Shown here: positions 1 through 8,264 of the stretch, piece after piece | Numbering within the stretch: position 1 is the first letter of the stretch | Layout of the letters: the number at the start of each line of letters is the position of its first letter | Assembly (NCBI RefSeq): GCF_900100535.1 | Contig: NZ_FNDG01000017.1 | Location: forward strand, 1-64,000 | Origin: Phytopseudomonas flavescens | GTDB taxonomy: Bacteria > Pseudomonadota > Gammaproteobacteria > Pseudomonadales > Pseudomonadaceae | DNA length: 64,000 nucleotides | Direction of reading: 5' to 3' | The notes under the pieces: model-generated | Told to the model about the DNA's origin: nothing | The model's database searches: none | The model's input: the letters and a program-made list of their open reading frames with translations, nothing else | Translations under genes and position numbers: made by a program

Positions 1-347
1 GCTACTACCGCGGCCTGGGCATACGGATTACTCGCATCATGACCGACAATGGCGTCTGCTACCGATCCAAGCGCTTCCGGCGTTTGGTGCGCAGGCTTGG
101 CTTGCGTCATCTGTGGACCAAACCCTACACACCGCGCACCAACGGCAAGGCCGAGCGATTCATCCAGACCAGCTTGCGCGAGTGGGCGTATGCCTGCAGC
201 TATGACACTTCAGAGCAACGGGCCGCCCACCTGCTACCTTGGCTTCATCATTACAACTGGCACCGACCTCACGCCAGCCTAGGCTACCTACCACCCATCA
301 GTCGCGCGCCACTTCCACTGAACAACGTACTGGGTTTACACAGCTAG
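1..347 (+). mobile_element. IS481-family insertion sequence, 3' end only
   Basis: The left edge of the window holds the 3' part of an insertion sequence; the rest lies outside. The transposase reads through from the edge and stops in the TAG of a CTAG at 344-347. IS481-type elements are known to insert at NCTAGN and duplicate it, so the CTAG is probably the right-hand target copy, with the element ending at about 343 (sequence TTACACAG). The other end cannot be seen, so the element's completeness and the duplication are inferred. Confidence 0.7.
3..347 (+). CDS. IS481-family transposase, C-terminal fragment (cut by window edge)
   Basis: This is the C-terminal part of a DDE (rve/integrase-core) transposase that moves the insertion sequence. 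The frame is open from base 3. Residues include MTDNG, which carries the second catalytic Asp, then the KPYTPRTNGKAER block with the catalytic Glu, then the YNWHRPH tail typical of IS481-like enzymes. The N-terminal helix-turn-helix and first Asp are outside the window. The reading frame is intact as far as visible, so the enzyme may be functional. Its stop codon TAG at 345-347 lies in the presumed CTAG target site and overlaps the stop codon of the convergent LysR gene. Confidence 0.85.
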   Translation, partial: YYRGLGIRITRIMTDNGVCYRSKRFRRLVRRLGLRHLWTKPYTPRTNGKAERFIQTSLREWAYACSYDTSEQRAAHLLPWLHHYNWHRPHASLGYLPPISRAPLPLNNVLGLHS

Positions 348-1231
348 GCGTATTCGATGCGTTGGCTCAAACCGTCGCGCAGCGCATCGATCAGTTGCCT
401 GACCTTGGGCGACAGATGCCGTTGTTGCGGGTAGAGCGCCCATACTGCGGTATTCGGTGGCTGGTGATTGTCGAGCAGGGACACCAGGGCGCCACTGCGC
501 AGGTGTTCTAGCACGTAATAGTCGGGTAACTGGCACAGGCCCAGTCCACCGAGCGCCGCATCCAGCACGGCCTGGCCGCTGTTGCAGCGCCAGTTGCCTT
601 GAACCCGCTGCGAGGCTTCGCAGCCGTCGAGCTGGAATGTCCAGACATCGCTGCTGCCAACCAGGCAATTGTGTCGAGCCAGCTCCGAGAGGCTGTGCGG
701 CCGGCCGTAGCGCTGCAGGTAGTCAGGCGATGCGCACAGGTACATGCGCCTCGGCGCCAGGCGCGTCGCGAGCATTCGCGAGTCTTGCAGGCGACCCAGG
801 CGAATGGCGATGTCGAAGCCGTCCTGGAGTAGATCCAGGGTGCGATTGCTCAATTCGATATCCACGGAAAGCCGCGGGTGGCGGGCGGCGAATGCGCTGA
901 CCAAGGGCACGATGAATCGCTCGCCGTAAGCCACCGCACAGGTCATGCGCAGCAGCCCCTTGGGCTCGCCGCCTAGATCGCCAATCGCATTGAGCGCTTC
1001 CTCCCGTGCATCCTGCAGGCGCTGGCAATGCTGCAGAAAGGTCTGACCCGCCTCGGTCAGCGCCACCTTGCGCGTGGTGCGATAGAACAGCCGGGTATGC
1101 AGACGTTCTTCCAGGCGGGCGATTTGTCGGCTTACCTGGGATGAGGACAGACCCAGGCGTTCAGCTGCAGCCGTGAACTGGCCACATTCCGCGACGGCGA
1201 CGAATTCGTCCAGGCCTTCCCAACGATTCAT
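344..1231 (-). CDS. gfnR: LysR-family transcriptional regulator, GfnR-like
   Basis: A 295-residue LysR-type regulator: winged HTH at residues about 5-62 (LDEFVAVAECGQFTAAAERL, then SSSQVSRQI) followed by the periplasmic-binding-like effector domain. It is divergent from frmA-fghA with a 133-bp gap, the arrangement of the P. aeruginosa regulator of glutathione-dependent formaldehyde detoxification (PA3630, which I recall as GfnR). It probably activates frmA-fghA; this is inferred from position. The C-terminus ends at a TAG formed by the CTAG where the IS element abuts, so the last residues could have been changed by the insertion. The family call is firm; the symbol rests on synteny. Confidence 0.8.
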   Translation of the reverse strand: MNRWEGLDEFVAVAECGQFTAAAERLGLSSSQVSRQIARLEERLHTRLFYRTTRKVALTEAGQTFLQHCQRLQDAREEALNAIGDLGGEPKGLLRMTCAVAYGERFIVPLVSAFAARHPRLSVDIELSNRTLDLLQDGFDIAIRLGRLQDSRMLATRLAPRRMYLCASPDYLQRYGRPHSLSELARHNCLVGSSDVWTFQLDGCEASQRVQGNWRCNSGQAVLDAALGGLGLCQLPDYYVLEHLRSGALVSLLDNHQPPNTAVWALYPQQRHLSPKVRQLIDALRDGLSQRIEYA

Positions 1232-1260
1232 GTTCTTCCCTTTTGCCTGGCCAGCGATTG

Positions 1261-1282
1261 ATTATCCCTGTATAGCAATAAT
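1261..1282. promoter_or_regulatory. Candidate LysR operator between gfnR and frmA
   Basis: The gap between the two divergent genes contains the interrupted inverted repeat ATTAT-N12-ATAAT, an AT-rich patch within GC-rich DNA. It contains T-N11-A spacing expected of LysR-type sites, about 83 bp upstream of the frmA start. No footprint is known to me for this sequence. Confidence 0.45.
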
Positions 1283-1364
1283 GTTTTGCATTCTGCCTGA
1301 TTATCTCTCGCTGTGGGTCTACTACACTCCCTCCCCATCGCTTTCCCATCAGGAGATTCTGGAT

Positions 1365-2477
1365 ATGATCAAGTCGCGCGCCGCCGTAGCCTTTGCGCCC
1401 AACGAGCCGCTGAAAATCGTCGAAGTGGATGTAGAGCCCCCCAAGGCTGGGGAAGTGCTGGTACGTATCGTCGCGACCGGCGTTTGCCACACCGACGCCT
1501 ACACCCTGTCCGGCGCTGACTCCGAGGGCGTGTTCCCCTCGATCCTAGGCCACGAAGGTGGCGGCATCGTCGAAGCCATCGGCGACGGCGTGACATCAGT
1601 GGCCGTAGGTGACCACGTGATCCCGCTGTACACCGCGGAATGCCGCAAGTGCAAATTCTGCCTGTCGGGCAAGACCAACCTGTGCAGCTCGGTGCGTGCT
1701 ACGCAGGGCAAGGGCCTGATGCCCGATGGTACGTCGCGCTTCAGCTACAACGGCGAGCCGATCTACCACTACATGGGCTGCTCGACGTTCTCCGAATACA
1801 CCGTCCTGCCGGAAGTCTCCCTGGCTGTCATTCCGAAGGACGCGCCGTTGGAAAAGGTCTGCCTGCTCGGCTGTGGCGTGACCACCGGTATCGGCGCCGT
1901 GCTCAATACCGCCAAGGTGGAGGAGGGGGCCACCGTGGCCATCTTCGGCCTGGGGGGCATCGGCCTGGCAGCGATCATCGGTGCGAAGATGGCCAAGGCC
2001 TCGCGCATCATCGCCGTCGATATCAATCCGGCCAAGTTCGACGTGGCCCGCGAGCTGGGCGCCACCGACTTCGTCAACCCCAAGGACTACGACAAGCCGA
2101 TCCAGGACGTGATCATCGAGTTGACCGATGGCGGCGTGGACTACAGCTTCGAGTGCGTCGGCAACGTGCAACTGATGCGCGCCGCACTGGAGTGCGCGCA
2201 CAAGGGCTGGGGTGAAAGCGTGATCATCGGCGTGGCCGGGGCCGGTCAGGAAATCAGCACCCGTCCGTTCCAACTGGTAACCGGTCGCGTCTGGCGTGGT
2301 TCGGCTTTCGGTGGCGTCAAGGGCCGCACCGAGCTGCCGAGCTATGTGGAGAAGTCGCAGAGCGGCGAAATTCCGCTGGATACCTTCATCACCCACACCA
2401 TGGGCCTGGAGCAGATCAACGACGCCTTCGATCTGATGCACGAAGGCAAGAGCATCCGCACCGTCATCCACTATTGA
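1365..2477 (+). CDS. frmA: S-(hydroxymethyl)glutathione dehydrogenase / class III alcohol dehydrogenase
   Basis: It oxidises S-hydroxymethylglutathione, the spontaneous adduct of formaldehyde and glutathione, to S-formylglutathione with NAD+ in the cytosol. At 370 residues it has class III length. Visible ligands are catalytic-zinc Cys41 and His63, and structural-zinc Cys93, Cys96, Cys99 and Cys107. The Rossmann motif GLGGIG lies near residue 193. The frame is open further upstream, but the ATG at 1365 follows AGGAG at 1351-1355 and gives the normal family N-terminus. fghA follows after 59 bp with the next step of the pathway. Regulation is probably by the divergent LysR protein. Confidence 0.97.
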   Translation: MIKSRAAVAFAPNEPLKIVEVDVEPPKAGEVLVRIVATGVCHTDAYTLSGADSEGVFPSILGHEGGGIVEAIGDGVTSVAVGDHVIPLYTAECRKCKFCLSGKTNLCSSVRATQGKGLMPDGTSRFSYNGEPIYHYMGCSTFSEYTVLPEVSLAVIPKDAPLEKVCLLGCGVTTGIGAVLNTAKVEEGATVAIFGLGGIGLAAIIGAKMAKASRIIAVDINPAKFDVARELGATDFVNPKDYDKPIQDVIIELTDGGVDYSFECVGNVQLMRAALECAHKGWGESVIIGVAGAGQEISTRPFQLVTGRVWRGSAFGGVKGRTELPSYVEKSQSGEIPLDTFITHTMGLEQINDAFDLMHEGKSIRTVIHY

Positions 2478-2536
2478 TCAGTGGGGCGGATAACGCCGTC
2501 GCCCGACGGCTTGTCCGCCGCCCGTGAGGACTCGTC

Positions 2537-3382
2537 ATGACTTTGGAAATCGTTTCCAGCAACAAGAGTTTTGGCGGCTGGCACAAGCGCTACCGTCATC
2601 GCTCCACGTCGCTCAACTGCGACATGGTGTTCGCCGTCTACCTGCCGCCGCAAGCCGAGAAGGGCGCCAGGCTGCCGGTGCTGTACTGGCTCAGCGGGCT
2701 GACCTGCAGCGACGAGAACTTCATGCAGAAGGCCGGCGCCCAGCGCATGGCTGCCGAGCTAGGCCTGATCATCGTCGCGCCCGATACCAGCCCGCGCGGC
2801 GAGGGTGTGCCGGACGACGCCAATGGCGCCTACGATTTCGGTCTGGGTGCCGGCTTCTACGTCAACGCGACGCAGGAGCCCTGGGCGCGCCATTACCGCA
2901 TGTACGATTACGTGGTGCAGGAACTGCCAGCGTTGATCGAGGCCAACTTTCCGGTATCGGACAAGCGCGGCATCTCCGGACACTCCATGGGCGGCCACGG
3001 CGCGTTGATCTGCGCGCTCAAGAATCCGGGGCGTTATGCATCGGTCTCGGCCTTTTCGCCGATCGCCAATCCGGTCAACTGCCCGTGGGGGGAGAAGGCG
3101 TTTTCCAACTATCTGGGTGAAGACCGTTCGCGCTGGCGCGAGTGGGATGCCAGCGTGCTGATCGCTGATGCGACGGAGAAGTTGCCGATTCTGGTGGATC
3201 AGGGAGATCGTGACGATTTTCTCGATGGCCAGCTCAAGCCCCAGGCGCTGGAGGCGGCGGCCAAGGCGGCCAACCATCCGCTGACCCTGCGTCTGCAGCC
3301 GGGGTATGACCACAGCTACTACTTCATCGCCAGTTTCATCGACGACCACTTGCGCCATCATGCCGAGGCGTTGGCCCGCTGA
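2537..3382 (+). CDS. fghA: S-formylglutathione hydrolase
   Basis: A serine hydrolase of the esterase D family (281 residues) that cleaves S-formylglutathione to formate and glutathione, completing formaldehyde detoxification. The nucleophile elbow GHSMGG places Ser150. The Asp in DQGDRDDF and the His in YDHSYYF complete the triad. It follows frmA and probably shares its transcript. The 59-bp gap between them (2478-2536) holds two nested GC-rich inverted repeats without a T tract, which may form an intercistronic hairpin. A strong terminator follows the stop. Confidence 0.96.
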   Translation: MTLEIVSSNKSFGGWHKRYRHRSTSLNCDMVFAVYLPPQAEKGARLPVLYWLSGLTCSDENFMQKAGAQRMAAELGLIIVAPDTSPRGEGVPDDANGAYDFGLGAGFYVNATQEPWARHYRMYDYVVQELPALIEANFPVSDKRGISGHSMGGHGALICALKNPGRYASVSAFSPIANPVNCPWGEKAFSNYLGEDRSRWREWDASVLIADATEKLPILVDQGDRDDFLDGQLKPQALEAAAKAANHPLTLRLQPGYDHSYYFIASFIDDHLRHHAEALAR

Positions 3383-3390
3383 ATGAAAAA

Positions 3391-3427
3391 GGGCGCTGCC
3401 GGTTCAACCGGCAGCGCCCTTCTTTTG
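3391..3427. terminator. Bidirectional rho-independent terminator between fghA and dps-like gene
   Basis: A perfect 12-bp stem, GGGCGCTGCCGG paired with CCGGCAGCGCCC around a TTCAA loop, is flanked by TTCTTTT on the right and AAAAA on the left. It can stop both fghA and the convergent dps-like gene. Confidence 0.9.
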
Positions 3428-3438
3428 GCTGCTACAGA

Positions 3439-3984
3439 TCACTCACCCAGGCTGGATCTCAGCATCCAGGCATTCTGCTCGTGCACACCGATGCGTGCTA
3501 CCAGCATGTCGTGGCTGAACAGGTCACCGGCTTCTTCCGCCAGTTCAGCGAATTCGCTCATGCGCCGAGCCACTGCTTCGTTGTCCTTCACCAGCTCGCC
3601 GATCATCTGCGGTGTAGGTTTGTGTGGCGCTTCATTGTCGATGACGGTGAGCGCGCGGAAGGTTTCTCCACCGGTCGGCGCCAGTTTGCCCAGGGCGCGA
3701 ATGCGCTCGGCAAGCTCGTCAGCGGCCTGATGAATTTCGTTGTACTGCGCGTCGGTCAGCTTGTGCAGGCCATAGAAATTCGAGCCTTGCACGTTCCAGT
3801 GCACGCCCAGGGTCTTGACGTACAGGGTGTAGCTGTCCGCGACCGCCTTGGTCAGTGCTTCAGCGACCTTCTCGCGGGCAGCGCCATCGACGCTGGTATT
3901 GATGGCCAGGCCATCGCCTTTGAGTTTCTGTGCGCTGGCTTTTGCCTTGGGTTTTGCTGCTGTCGGCTTGCGTGCTACGGCCAT
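3439..3984 (-). CDS. Dps-family DNA-binding ferritin-like protein
   Basis: Dps proteins form 12-subunit shells that oxidise and store iron and protect DNA during starvation and peroxide stress. The ferritin-like domain begins near residue 40. The segment VHWNVQGSNFYGLH, followed by AQYNEIHQAADELAERI, carries the inter-subunit ferroxidase His/Asp/Glu residues. The N-terminal 30 residues are rich in Lys, Ala and Pro, fitting a DNA-binding tail. An ATG 12 bp upstream (3996) is possible, but that segment itself supplies GGAGA five bases before the chosen ATG. The gene sits between fghA and ispF, which are neighbours in PAO1, so it looks like a lineage-specific insertion. Confidence 0.9.
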   Translation of the reverse strand: MAVARKPTAAKPKAKASAQKLKGDGLAINTSVDGAAREKVAEALTKAVADSYTLYVKTLGVHWNVQGSNFYGLHKLTDAQYNEIHQAADELAERIRALGKLAPTGGETFRALTVIDNEAPHKPTPQMIGELVKDNEAVARRMSEFAELAEEAGDLFSHDMLVARIGVHEQNAWMLRSSLGE

Positions 3985-4327
3985 GATGGTCTCCATGGTT
4001 GCTAGAAATGTTTTGCTACCTCTTGTCGACTACCGGCAGGCCGAGAACATTCCAACATTTTCGCCGTGGAGGTTTTGGCGAAGGCGGCCAAAGGCATGGC
4101 AGTGGAGAATTTTGCCGTTTTTCACCTCGACGGTGTATGGGTATTCAGCCGTCGATGGCGCTGCCTCAGGCCTGTCGCCACATGGCTGAATTCTTGCTCG
4201 ACAGGTGGGCCGTGAAAATGCGCAGCCGGTAATGGGCTTCATTCCATTGGTTGATTCGGTCGCCGGGCAAGTCCGCCTCCGGTTGTTCTTTCGGGTAGAA
4301 TCGGCCTTTTTGCGAGGGCGTCGGTTC
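3985..4327. other. Intergenic region upstream of dps-like gene and ispF
   Basis: This 343-bp divergent gap must hold the promoters of both neighbours. Both strands contain only short frames without a credible ribosome site or known domain. No hairpin with a T tract was seen. I see no gene here. Confidence 0.5.
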
Positions 4328-4801
4328 ATGCGCATTGGCCACGGTTACGATGTACACCGCTTCGGCGACGGAGATTTCATCACCCTGGGCGGTGTTCGTA
4401 TTCCCCACACGTTCGGCCTGGTCGCCCACTCCGATGGCGACGTGGTCCTGCATGCCTTGGCCGATGCCTTGCTGGGCGCCGTGGCGCTTGGCGATATCGG
4501 CAAGCATTTCCCGGATACCGATCCCGAATTCAAGGGCGCCGACAGCCGTGTGTTGCTTCGGCATGTGCTGGGACTGGTTCGCGGCAAGGGCTGGAAAGTC
4601 GGCAACGTCGACGCCACCATCGAGGCCCAGGCGCCGAAGATGGCGCCGCATATCGAAGCCATGCGCCGTCTGATCGCCGAGGATCTGCAGGTCGAGCTGG
4701 ATCAGGTCAACGTCAAGGCCACCACCACGGAGAAGCTGGGTTTCGTGGGGCGTGAGGAAGGTATCGCCGTGCATGCGGTCGCCTTGCTGGTCAGCGCATG
4801 A
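4328..4801 (+). CDS. ispF: 2-C-methyl-D-erythritol 2,4-cyclodiphosphate synthase
   Basis: IspF converts CDP-methylerythritol 2-phosphate to the cyclodiphosphate in the MEP isoprenoid pathway. It works as a trimer with a Zn ion. The 157-residue protein starts MRIGHGYDVHRF (Asp and His zinc ligands), has the AHSDGDVVLHALADALLGA core and ends with the KATTTEKLGFVGREEGI signature. The ATG at 4328 gives the exact family N-terminus, although the frame is open further upstream. Its stop overlaps the truD start by 4 bp (ATGA), indicating translational coupling. ispD is not in this window. Confidence 0.97.
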   Translation: MRIGHGYDVHRFGDGDFITLGGVRIPHTFGLVAHSDGDVVLHALADALLGAVALGDIGKHFPDTDPEFKGADSRVLLRHVLGLVRGKGWKVGNVDATIEAQAPKMAPHIEAMRRLIAEDLQVELDQVNVKATTTEKLGFVGREEGIAVHAVALLVSA

Positions 4802-5856
4802 CCGAACTGGAACTGCTTGGCCCCCGCGCCCATGGCGAGCCCTGTGGGCAGGCGGTGCTCAAGGCCACGGCCGAGGATTTCCAGGTCGATGAGGTGCTGG
4901 ACATCGAACTGTCCGGTGCCGGCGAGCACCTGTGGCTGTGGGTCGAGAAGCGCGGGCTGAACACCGAGGAAGCGGCGGTTCGCCTGGCCCGAGCGGCCGG
5001 CGTGCCGGTGCGGATGGTCAGCTATGCCGGCCTCAAGGACCGCCAGGCGCTGACGCGCCAGTGGTTCAGCCTGCACCTGCCGGGCAGGAACGATCCGGAC
5101 CTGGCCAACGCCCAGGACGAAACCCTGCGAGTCCTCAGGCAGGAGCGCCATTCGCGCAAGTTGCAGCGCGGTGCCCATGCGGCCAACGGTTTCACCCTGC
5201 GCCTGACCCGACTGCAGGCCGATCACGCCAGCCTGGACGAGCGTTTGCAGTGTATCGCCGCCCAGGGTATCCCCAATTACTACGGTGCCCAGCGCTTCGG
5301 TTTCGAAGGCGGCAACGTCGCGCATGCCCGGCATTTCGCCGAGCGCAGGGAGCTGCCGGAAAAGCGCAATGTGCGTTCACGGGTGCTGTCGGCCGCGCGC
5401 AGCTTCCTGTTCAACCGGGTACTGGCCGAGCGAGTCTCTGCCGGCAACTGGAACGAGGCGCAGCCCGGCGACCTGCTGGCGTTCACCGACAGCCGCAGTT
5501 TTTTCGCTGCCGGTGAAGCCGAATGCCTGGATCCGCGTTTGGCCCTGCTGGACCTGCACCCGACCGGGCCGTTATGGGGCGAGGGCCCGTCGCCAGCGGA
5601 TGGCGCCACCGGAGATCTCGAGCAGGGTATCGGCGATGCCGAAGCGCAACTGGCTCAATGGCTTGCAGAAGCGGGCATGGCGCACGAACGGCGTATCCTG
5701 CGCCTCCCCATTAGTGGTTTGACGTGGCATTATCCCGAGCCTGACATTCTGCAACTGGAATTCGTTCTGCCGGCTGGATGTTTCGCGACTGTTCTGGTGC
5801 GCGAAATCGTCGACCTTTTGCCGGCAGGGCAGACGGACAACCCATGCGTATTCTGA
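4798..5856 (+). CDS. truD: tRNA pseudouridine(13) synthase TruD
   Basis: TruD isomerises U13 of tRNA-Glu to pseudouridine. The 352 residues match the family length. The catalytic Asp lies in the YAGLKDRQALTRQW motif near residue 80, and the NYYGAQRFG motif near residue 160 is also present. Start overlaps ispF by 4 bp and the end overlaps surE by 13 bp, so the group is a tightly packed operon with surE and pcm. Confidence 0.97.
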   Translation: MTELELLGPRAHGEPCGQAVLKATAEDFQVDEVLDIELSGAGEHLWLWVEKRGLNTEEAAVRLARAAGVPVRMVSYAGLKDRQALTRQWFSLHLPGRNDPDLANAQDETLRVLRQERHSRKLQRGAHAANGFTLRLTRLQADHASLDERLQCIAAQGIPNYYGAQRFGFEGGNVAHARHFAERRELPEKRNVRSRVLSAARSFLFNRVLAERVSAGNWNEAQPGDLLAFTDSRSFFAAGEAECLDPRLALLDLHPTGPLWGEGPSPADGATGDLEQGIGDAEAQLAQWLAEAGMAHERRILRLPISGLTWHYPEPDILQLEFVLPAGCFATVLVREIVDLLPAGQTDNPCVF

Positions 5857-6596
5857 TTTCAAACGATGACGGCGTGGCCGCACCGGGCCTCGCCGCGTTG
5901 CACGCTGCGCTGGCCGATTACGCCGACTGCACGGTGATTGCCCCCGATGGCGATCGGAGTGGCGCGAGCAGTTCGCTGACCCTTGATCGTCCGCTGCATC
6001 CGTGCACGCTGGCCAATGGTTACATCAGCCTCAACGGTACGCCGACCGACTGCGTGCACCTGGGCCTCAACGGTCTGTTGCCCGAGGTTGCCGATCTGGT
6101 GGTGGCGGGTATCAACCTGGGGGCCAATCTGGGCGACGACGTGCTGTATTCCGGCACCGTGGCCGCCGCCCTCGAAGGCCGTTTCCTGGCCCGCCCGGCA
6201 TTCGCCTTTTCGCTGCTTTCGCGTTCTGCCGAAAACATGCCGACCGCCGCTTATTTCGCTCGCAGGCTGGTCGAGGCCCATGAACAGCTCGATCTGCCGC
6301 CGCGCACCGTGCTCAATGTCAACGTGCCCAATCTGCCACTCGAGCATATCCGTGGCGTGCAACTGACCCGACTCGGCCATCGTGCGCGGGCCGCAGCGCC
6401 GGTGAAGGTGGTCAATCCGCGTGGCAAGGAGGGCTACTGGATCGCGGCTGCCGGTGATGTGGAGGACGGCGCTCAGGGCACCGACTTCCACGCGGTGATG
6501 CAGGGCTACGTCTCGGTAACGCCGCTGCAGCTCGACCGCACTTATCAGGAGGGTCTGAACCGCCTGAAACCCTGGCTGGAGGGGCTGATGACATGA
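5844..6596 (+). CDS. surE: 5'/3'-nucleotidase SurE
   Basis: A survival-protein nucleotidase that removes phosphate from nucleoside 5'- and 3'-monophosphates and short polyphosphates using a divalent metal. The 250-residue protein begins MRILISNDDG, where the two Asp residues bind metal, followed by the Ser in DRSGASSSLT and the NLG/SGT segments. The start at 5844 lies inside the end of truD. The stop overlaps pcm by 4 bp. The surE-pcm-nlpD-rpoS order is a conserved stationary-phase survival cluster. Confidence 0.97.
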   Translation: MRILISNDDGVAAPGLAALHAALADYADCTVIAPDGDRSGASSSLTLDRPLHPCTLANGYISLNGTPTDCVHLGLNGLLPEVADLVVAGINLGANLGDDVLYSGTVAAALEGRFLARPAFAFSLLSRSAENMPTAAYFARRLVEAHEQLDLPPRTVLNVNVPNLPLEHIRGVQLTRLGHRARAAAPVKVVNPRGKEGYWIAAAGDVEDGAQGTDFHAVMQGYVSVTPLQLDRTYQEGLNRLKPWLEGLMT

Positions 6597-7261
6597 CTCG
6601 GGAGCATGACCGCCACGGGATTGGCATGACCTCTCAGCGCACCCGCGAGCGCTTGATCCAGCGTCTCTACGACGAGGGCCTGTCCAACGCTCAGGTACTC
6701 GAGGTGATTCGCCGCACGCCGCGCCACCTGTTCGTCGACGAAGCCCTGGCGCACCGTGCCTACGAGGACACGGCCCTGCCGATCGGCCATAACCAGACCA
6801 TCTCGCAGCCCTACATGGTCGCCCGCATGAGTGAGTTGCTGCTCGCTGCCGGGCCACTGGACAAGGTGCTGGAGATCGGCACGGGGTCTGGTTATCAGAC
6901 GGCGATTCTGGCTCAGCTGGTCGAGCGGGTGTTCACGGTCGAACGTATTCAGGGGTTGCAGGAACGGGCGAAGGAACGCTTGGTCAAACTCAGCCTGCGC
7001 AACGTGGTGTTCCGCTGGGGCGATGGCTGGGAGGGTTGGCCTGCGCTGGCACCCTACAATGGCATCATCGTCACGGCAGCGGCATCCGAAGTGCCTCAGG
7101 CGTTGCTGGATCAGCTGGCTCCAGGTGGGCGTCTGGTCATTCCTGTCGGTTCAGGTGACGTTCAGCAATTGTTGCTGATCATTCGAGAGGAGCAGGGGTT
7201 CTCTCGGCACGTCCTCGACACAGTACGCTTCGTGCCCCTGCTCAACGGCCCCCTGGCTTGA
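6593..7261 (+). CDS. pcm: Protein-L-isoaspartate O-methyltransferase
   Basis: Pcm methylates L-isoaspartyl residues in aged proteins with S-adenosylmethionine so that they can revert to aspartate. The SAM-binding motif is VLEIGTGSGYQTA and the upstream TISQPYMVARM is typical of the family. Two starts are possible. ATG 6593 overlaps surE by ATGA and has GGAGG ten bases upstream. ATG 6626 gives 211 residues, which is the P. aeruginosa length as I recall it, but has a weaker ribosome site. I list the longer form; the first 11 residues are uncertain. Confidence 0.95.
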   Translation: MTREHDRHGIGMTSQRTRERLIQRLYDEGLSNAQVLEVIRRTPRHLFVDEALAHRAYEDTALPIGHNQTISQPYMVARMSELLLAAGPLDKVLEIGTGSGYQTAILAQLVERVFTVERIQGLQERAKERLVKLSLRNVVFRWGDGWEGWPALAPYNGIIVTAAASEVPQALLDQLAPGGRLVIPVGSGDVQQLLLIIREEQGFSRHVLDTVRFVPLLNGPLA

Positions 7262-7282
7262 TTCGATCATACGGAAGGATGC

Positions 7283-8212
7283 ATGAAGAAAACCCTGTTG
7301 CTATATACCAAAGGGATAGCCATGGGCGCTGTCGACGTGGTGCCCGGATTTTCCGGTGGCACCGTCGCCCTCATAACCGGTATATACGACAAGTTGCTCG
7401 CCTCGCTCGCCAGTATGCCCGAAGCCTTGCTGCTGTTCGCCCGCGGTCGTATCAAGGAGGCCTGGCAGGCATGTAATGCCAGCTTTCTGCTGGTCGTCAT
7501 GCTGGGCATGCTCAGCAGTATCTTCACCCTGGCCCGTGCGATCAGCTACTTGATGAACGAGCACCCGGTGCCGCTCTGGGCGTTTTTCTTCGGCCTGGTT
7601 CTGGTGTCCGTCTATCTGGTGGGGCGCGAGGTCAGTGCCTGGCGCACCAACCGGCTGGTGGGATTCGCCACAGGGTTGGCATTTGCGTTGTGGATCACCC
7701 TGGCTGTGCCCATGCAGCTTTCCGCGGATCCGCTGATGCTGTTTGTCTCCGGGGCCATCGCCATCAGTGCGATGATCCTGCCCGGCATCTCTGGCAGCTT
7801 CATCCTGGTACTGCTGGGCCTTTACCCGGTCGTGCTGGGGGCGGTGAAGAATTTCGATCTGACGGTTCTGGCAGTGTTCTGTGCCGGCTGTGTGCTGGGC
7901 CTGCTGACCTTCTCCAAGCTGCTGAGCTGGCTGCTGGCGCATGTGCGTGACCTGACCATGGCCTTCCTGGCCGGTCTGATGCTCGGTTCGCTGGTCAAGG
8001 TATGGCCCTGGAAACACACGCTCAGCTGGCAAACCAACCGTCATGGTGAATCGTTTCCTCTTGAACAGGTCAATCTATTGCCATGGCAATTCACCGAGGT
8101 CAGTGGTGAAGAGACGCAGTTGCTGCTGGCCATTGCCTTGAGCAGCTGTGCCATCGTTCTGGTTCTGGGTGTGGAATGGCTGGCGCGCCGCCGTCAGTTG
8201 GAAGTGTTCTGA
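7283..8212 (+). CDS. DUF368 membrane protein, PopT-type polyprenyl-phosphate translocase
   Basis: A 309-residue polytopic membrane protein with about eight hydrophobic segments. It carries the DUF368 hallmarks GAVDVVPGFSGGTVALITG near the N-terminus and a second similar half-site SAMILPGISGSFILVLLG, the inverted-repeat pattern of the family. DUF368 proteins (PopT) have been reported to recycle undecaprenyl phosphate across the inner membrane for cell-wall and O-antigen synthesis. It lies between pcm and nlpD, 21 bp after pcm. The specific function here is by family only. Confidence 0.88.
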   Translation: MKKTLLLYTKGIAMGAVDVVPGFSGGTVALITGIYDKLLASLASMPEALLLFARGRIKEAWQACNASFLLVVMLGMLSSIFTLARAISYLMNEHPVPLWAFFFGLVLVSVYLVGREVSAWRTNRLVGFATGLAFALWITLAVPMQLSADPLMLFVSGAIAISAMILPGISGSFILVLLGLYPVVLGAVKNFDLTVLAVFCAGCVLGLLTFSKLLSWLLAHVRDLTMAFLAGLMLGSLVKVWPWKHTLSWQTNRHGESFPLEQVNLLPWQFTEVSGEETQLLLAIALSSCAIVLVLGVEWLARRRQLEVF

Positions 8213-8264
8213 GGTGCCGGCGTCGGTTACCGGCCCCTCAAGGGCGTCTGCAAGGGAGATACGG

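Noticed and set aside
1596..2471. Long minus-strand frame opposite frmA
   Set aside because: It lies wholly over a clear class III alcohol dehydrogenase and is the usual antisense open frame of GC-rich coding DNA.
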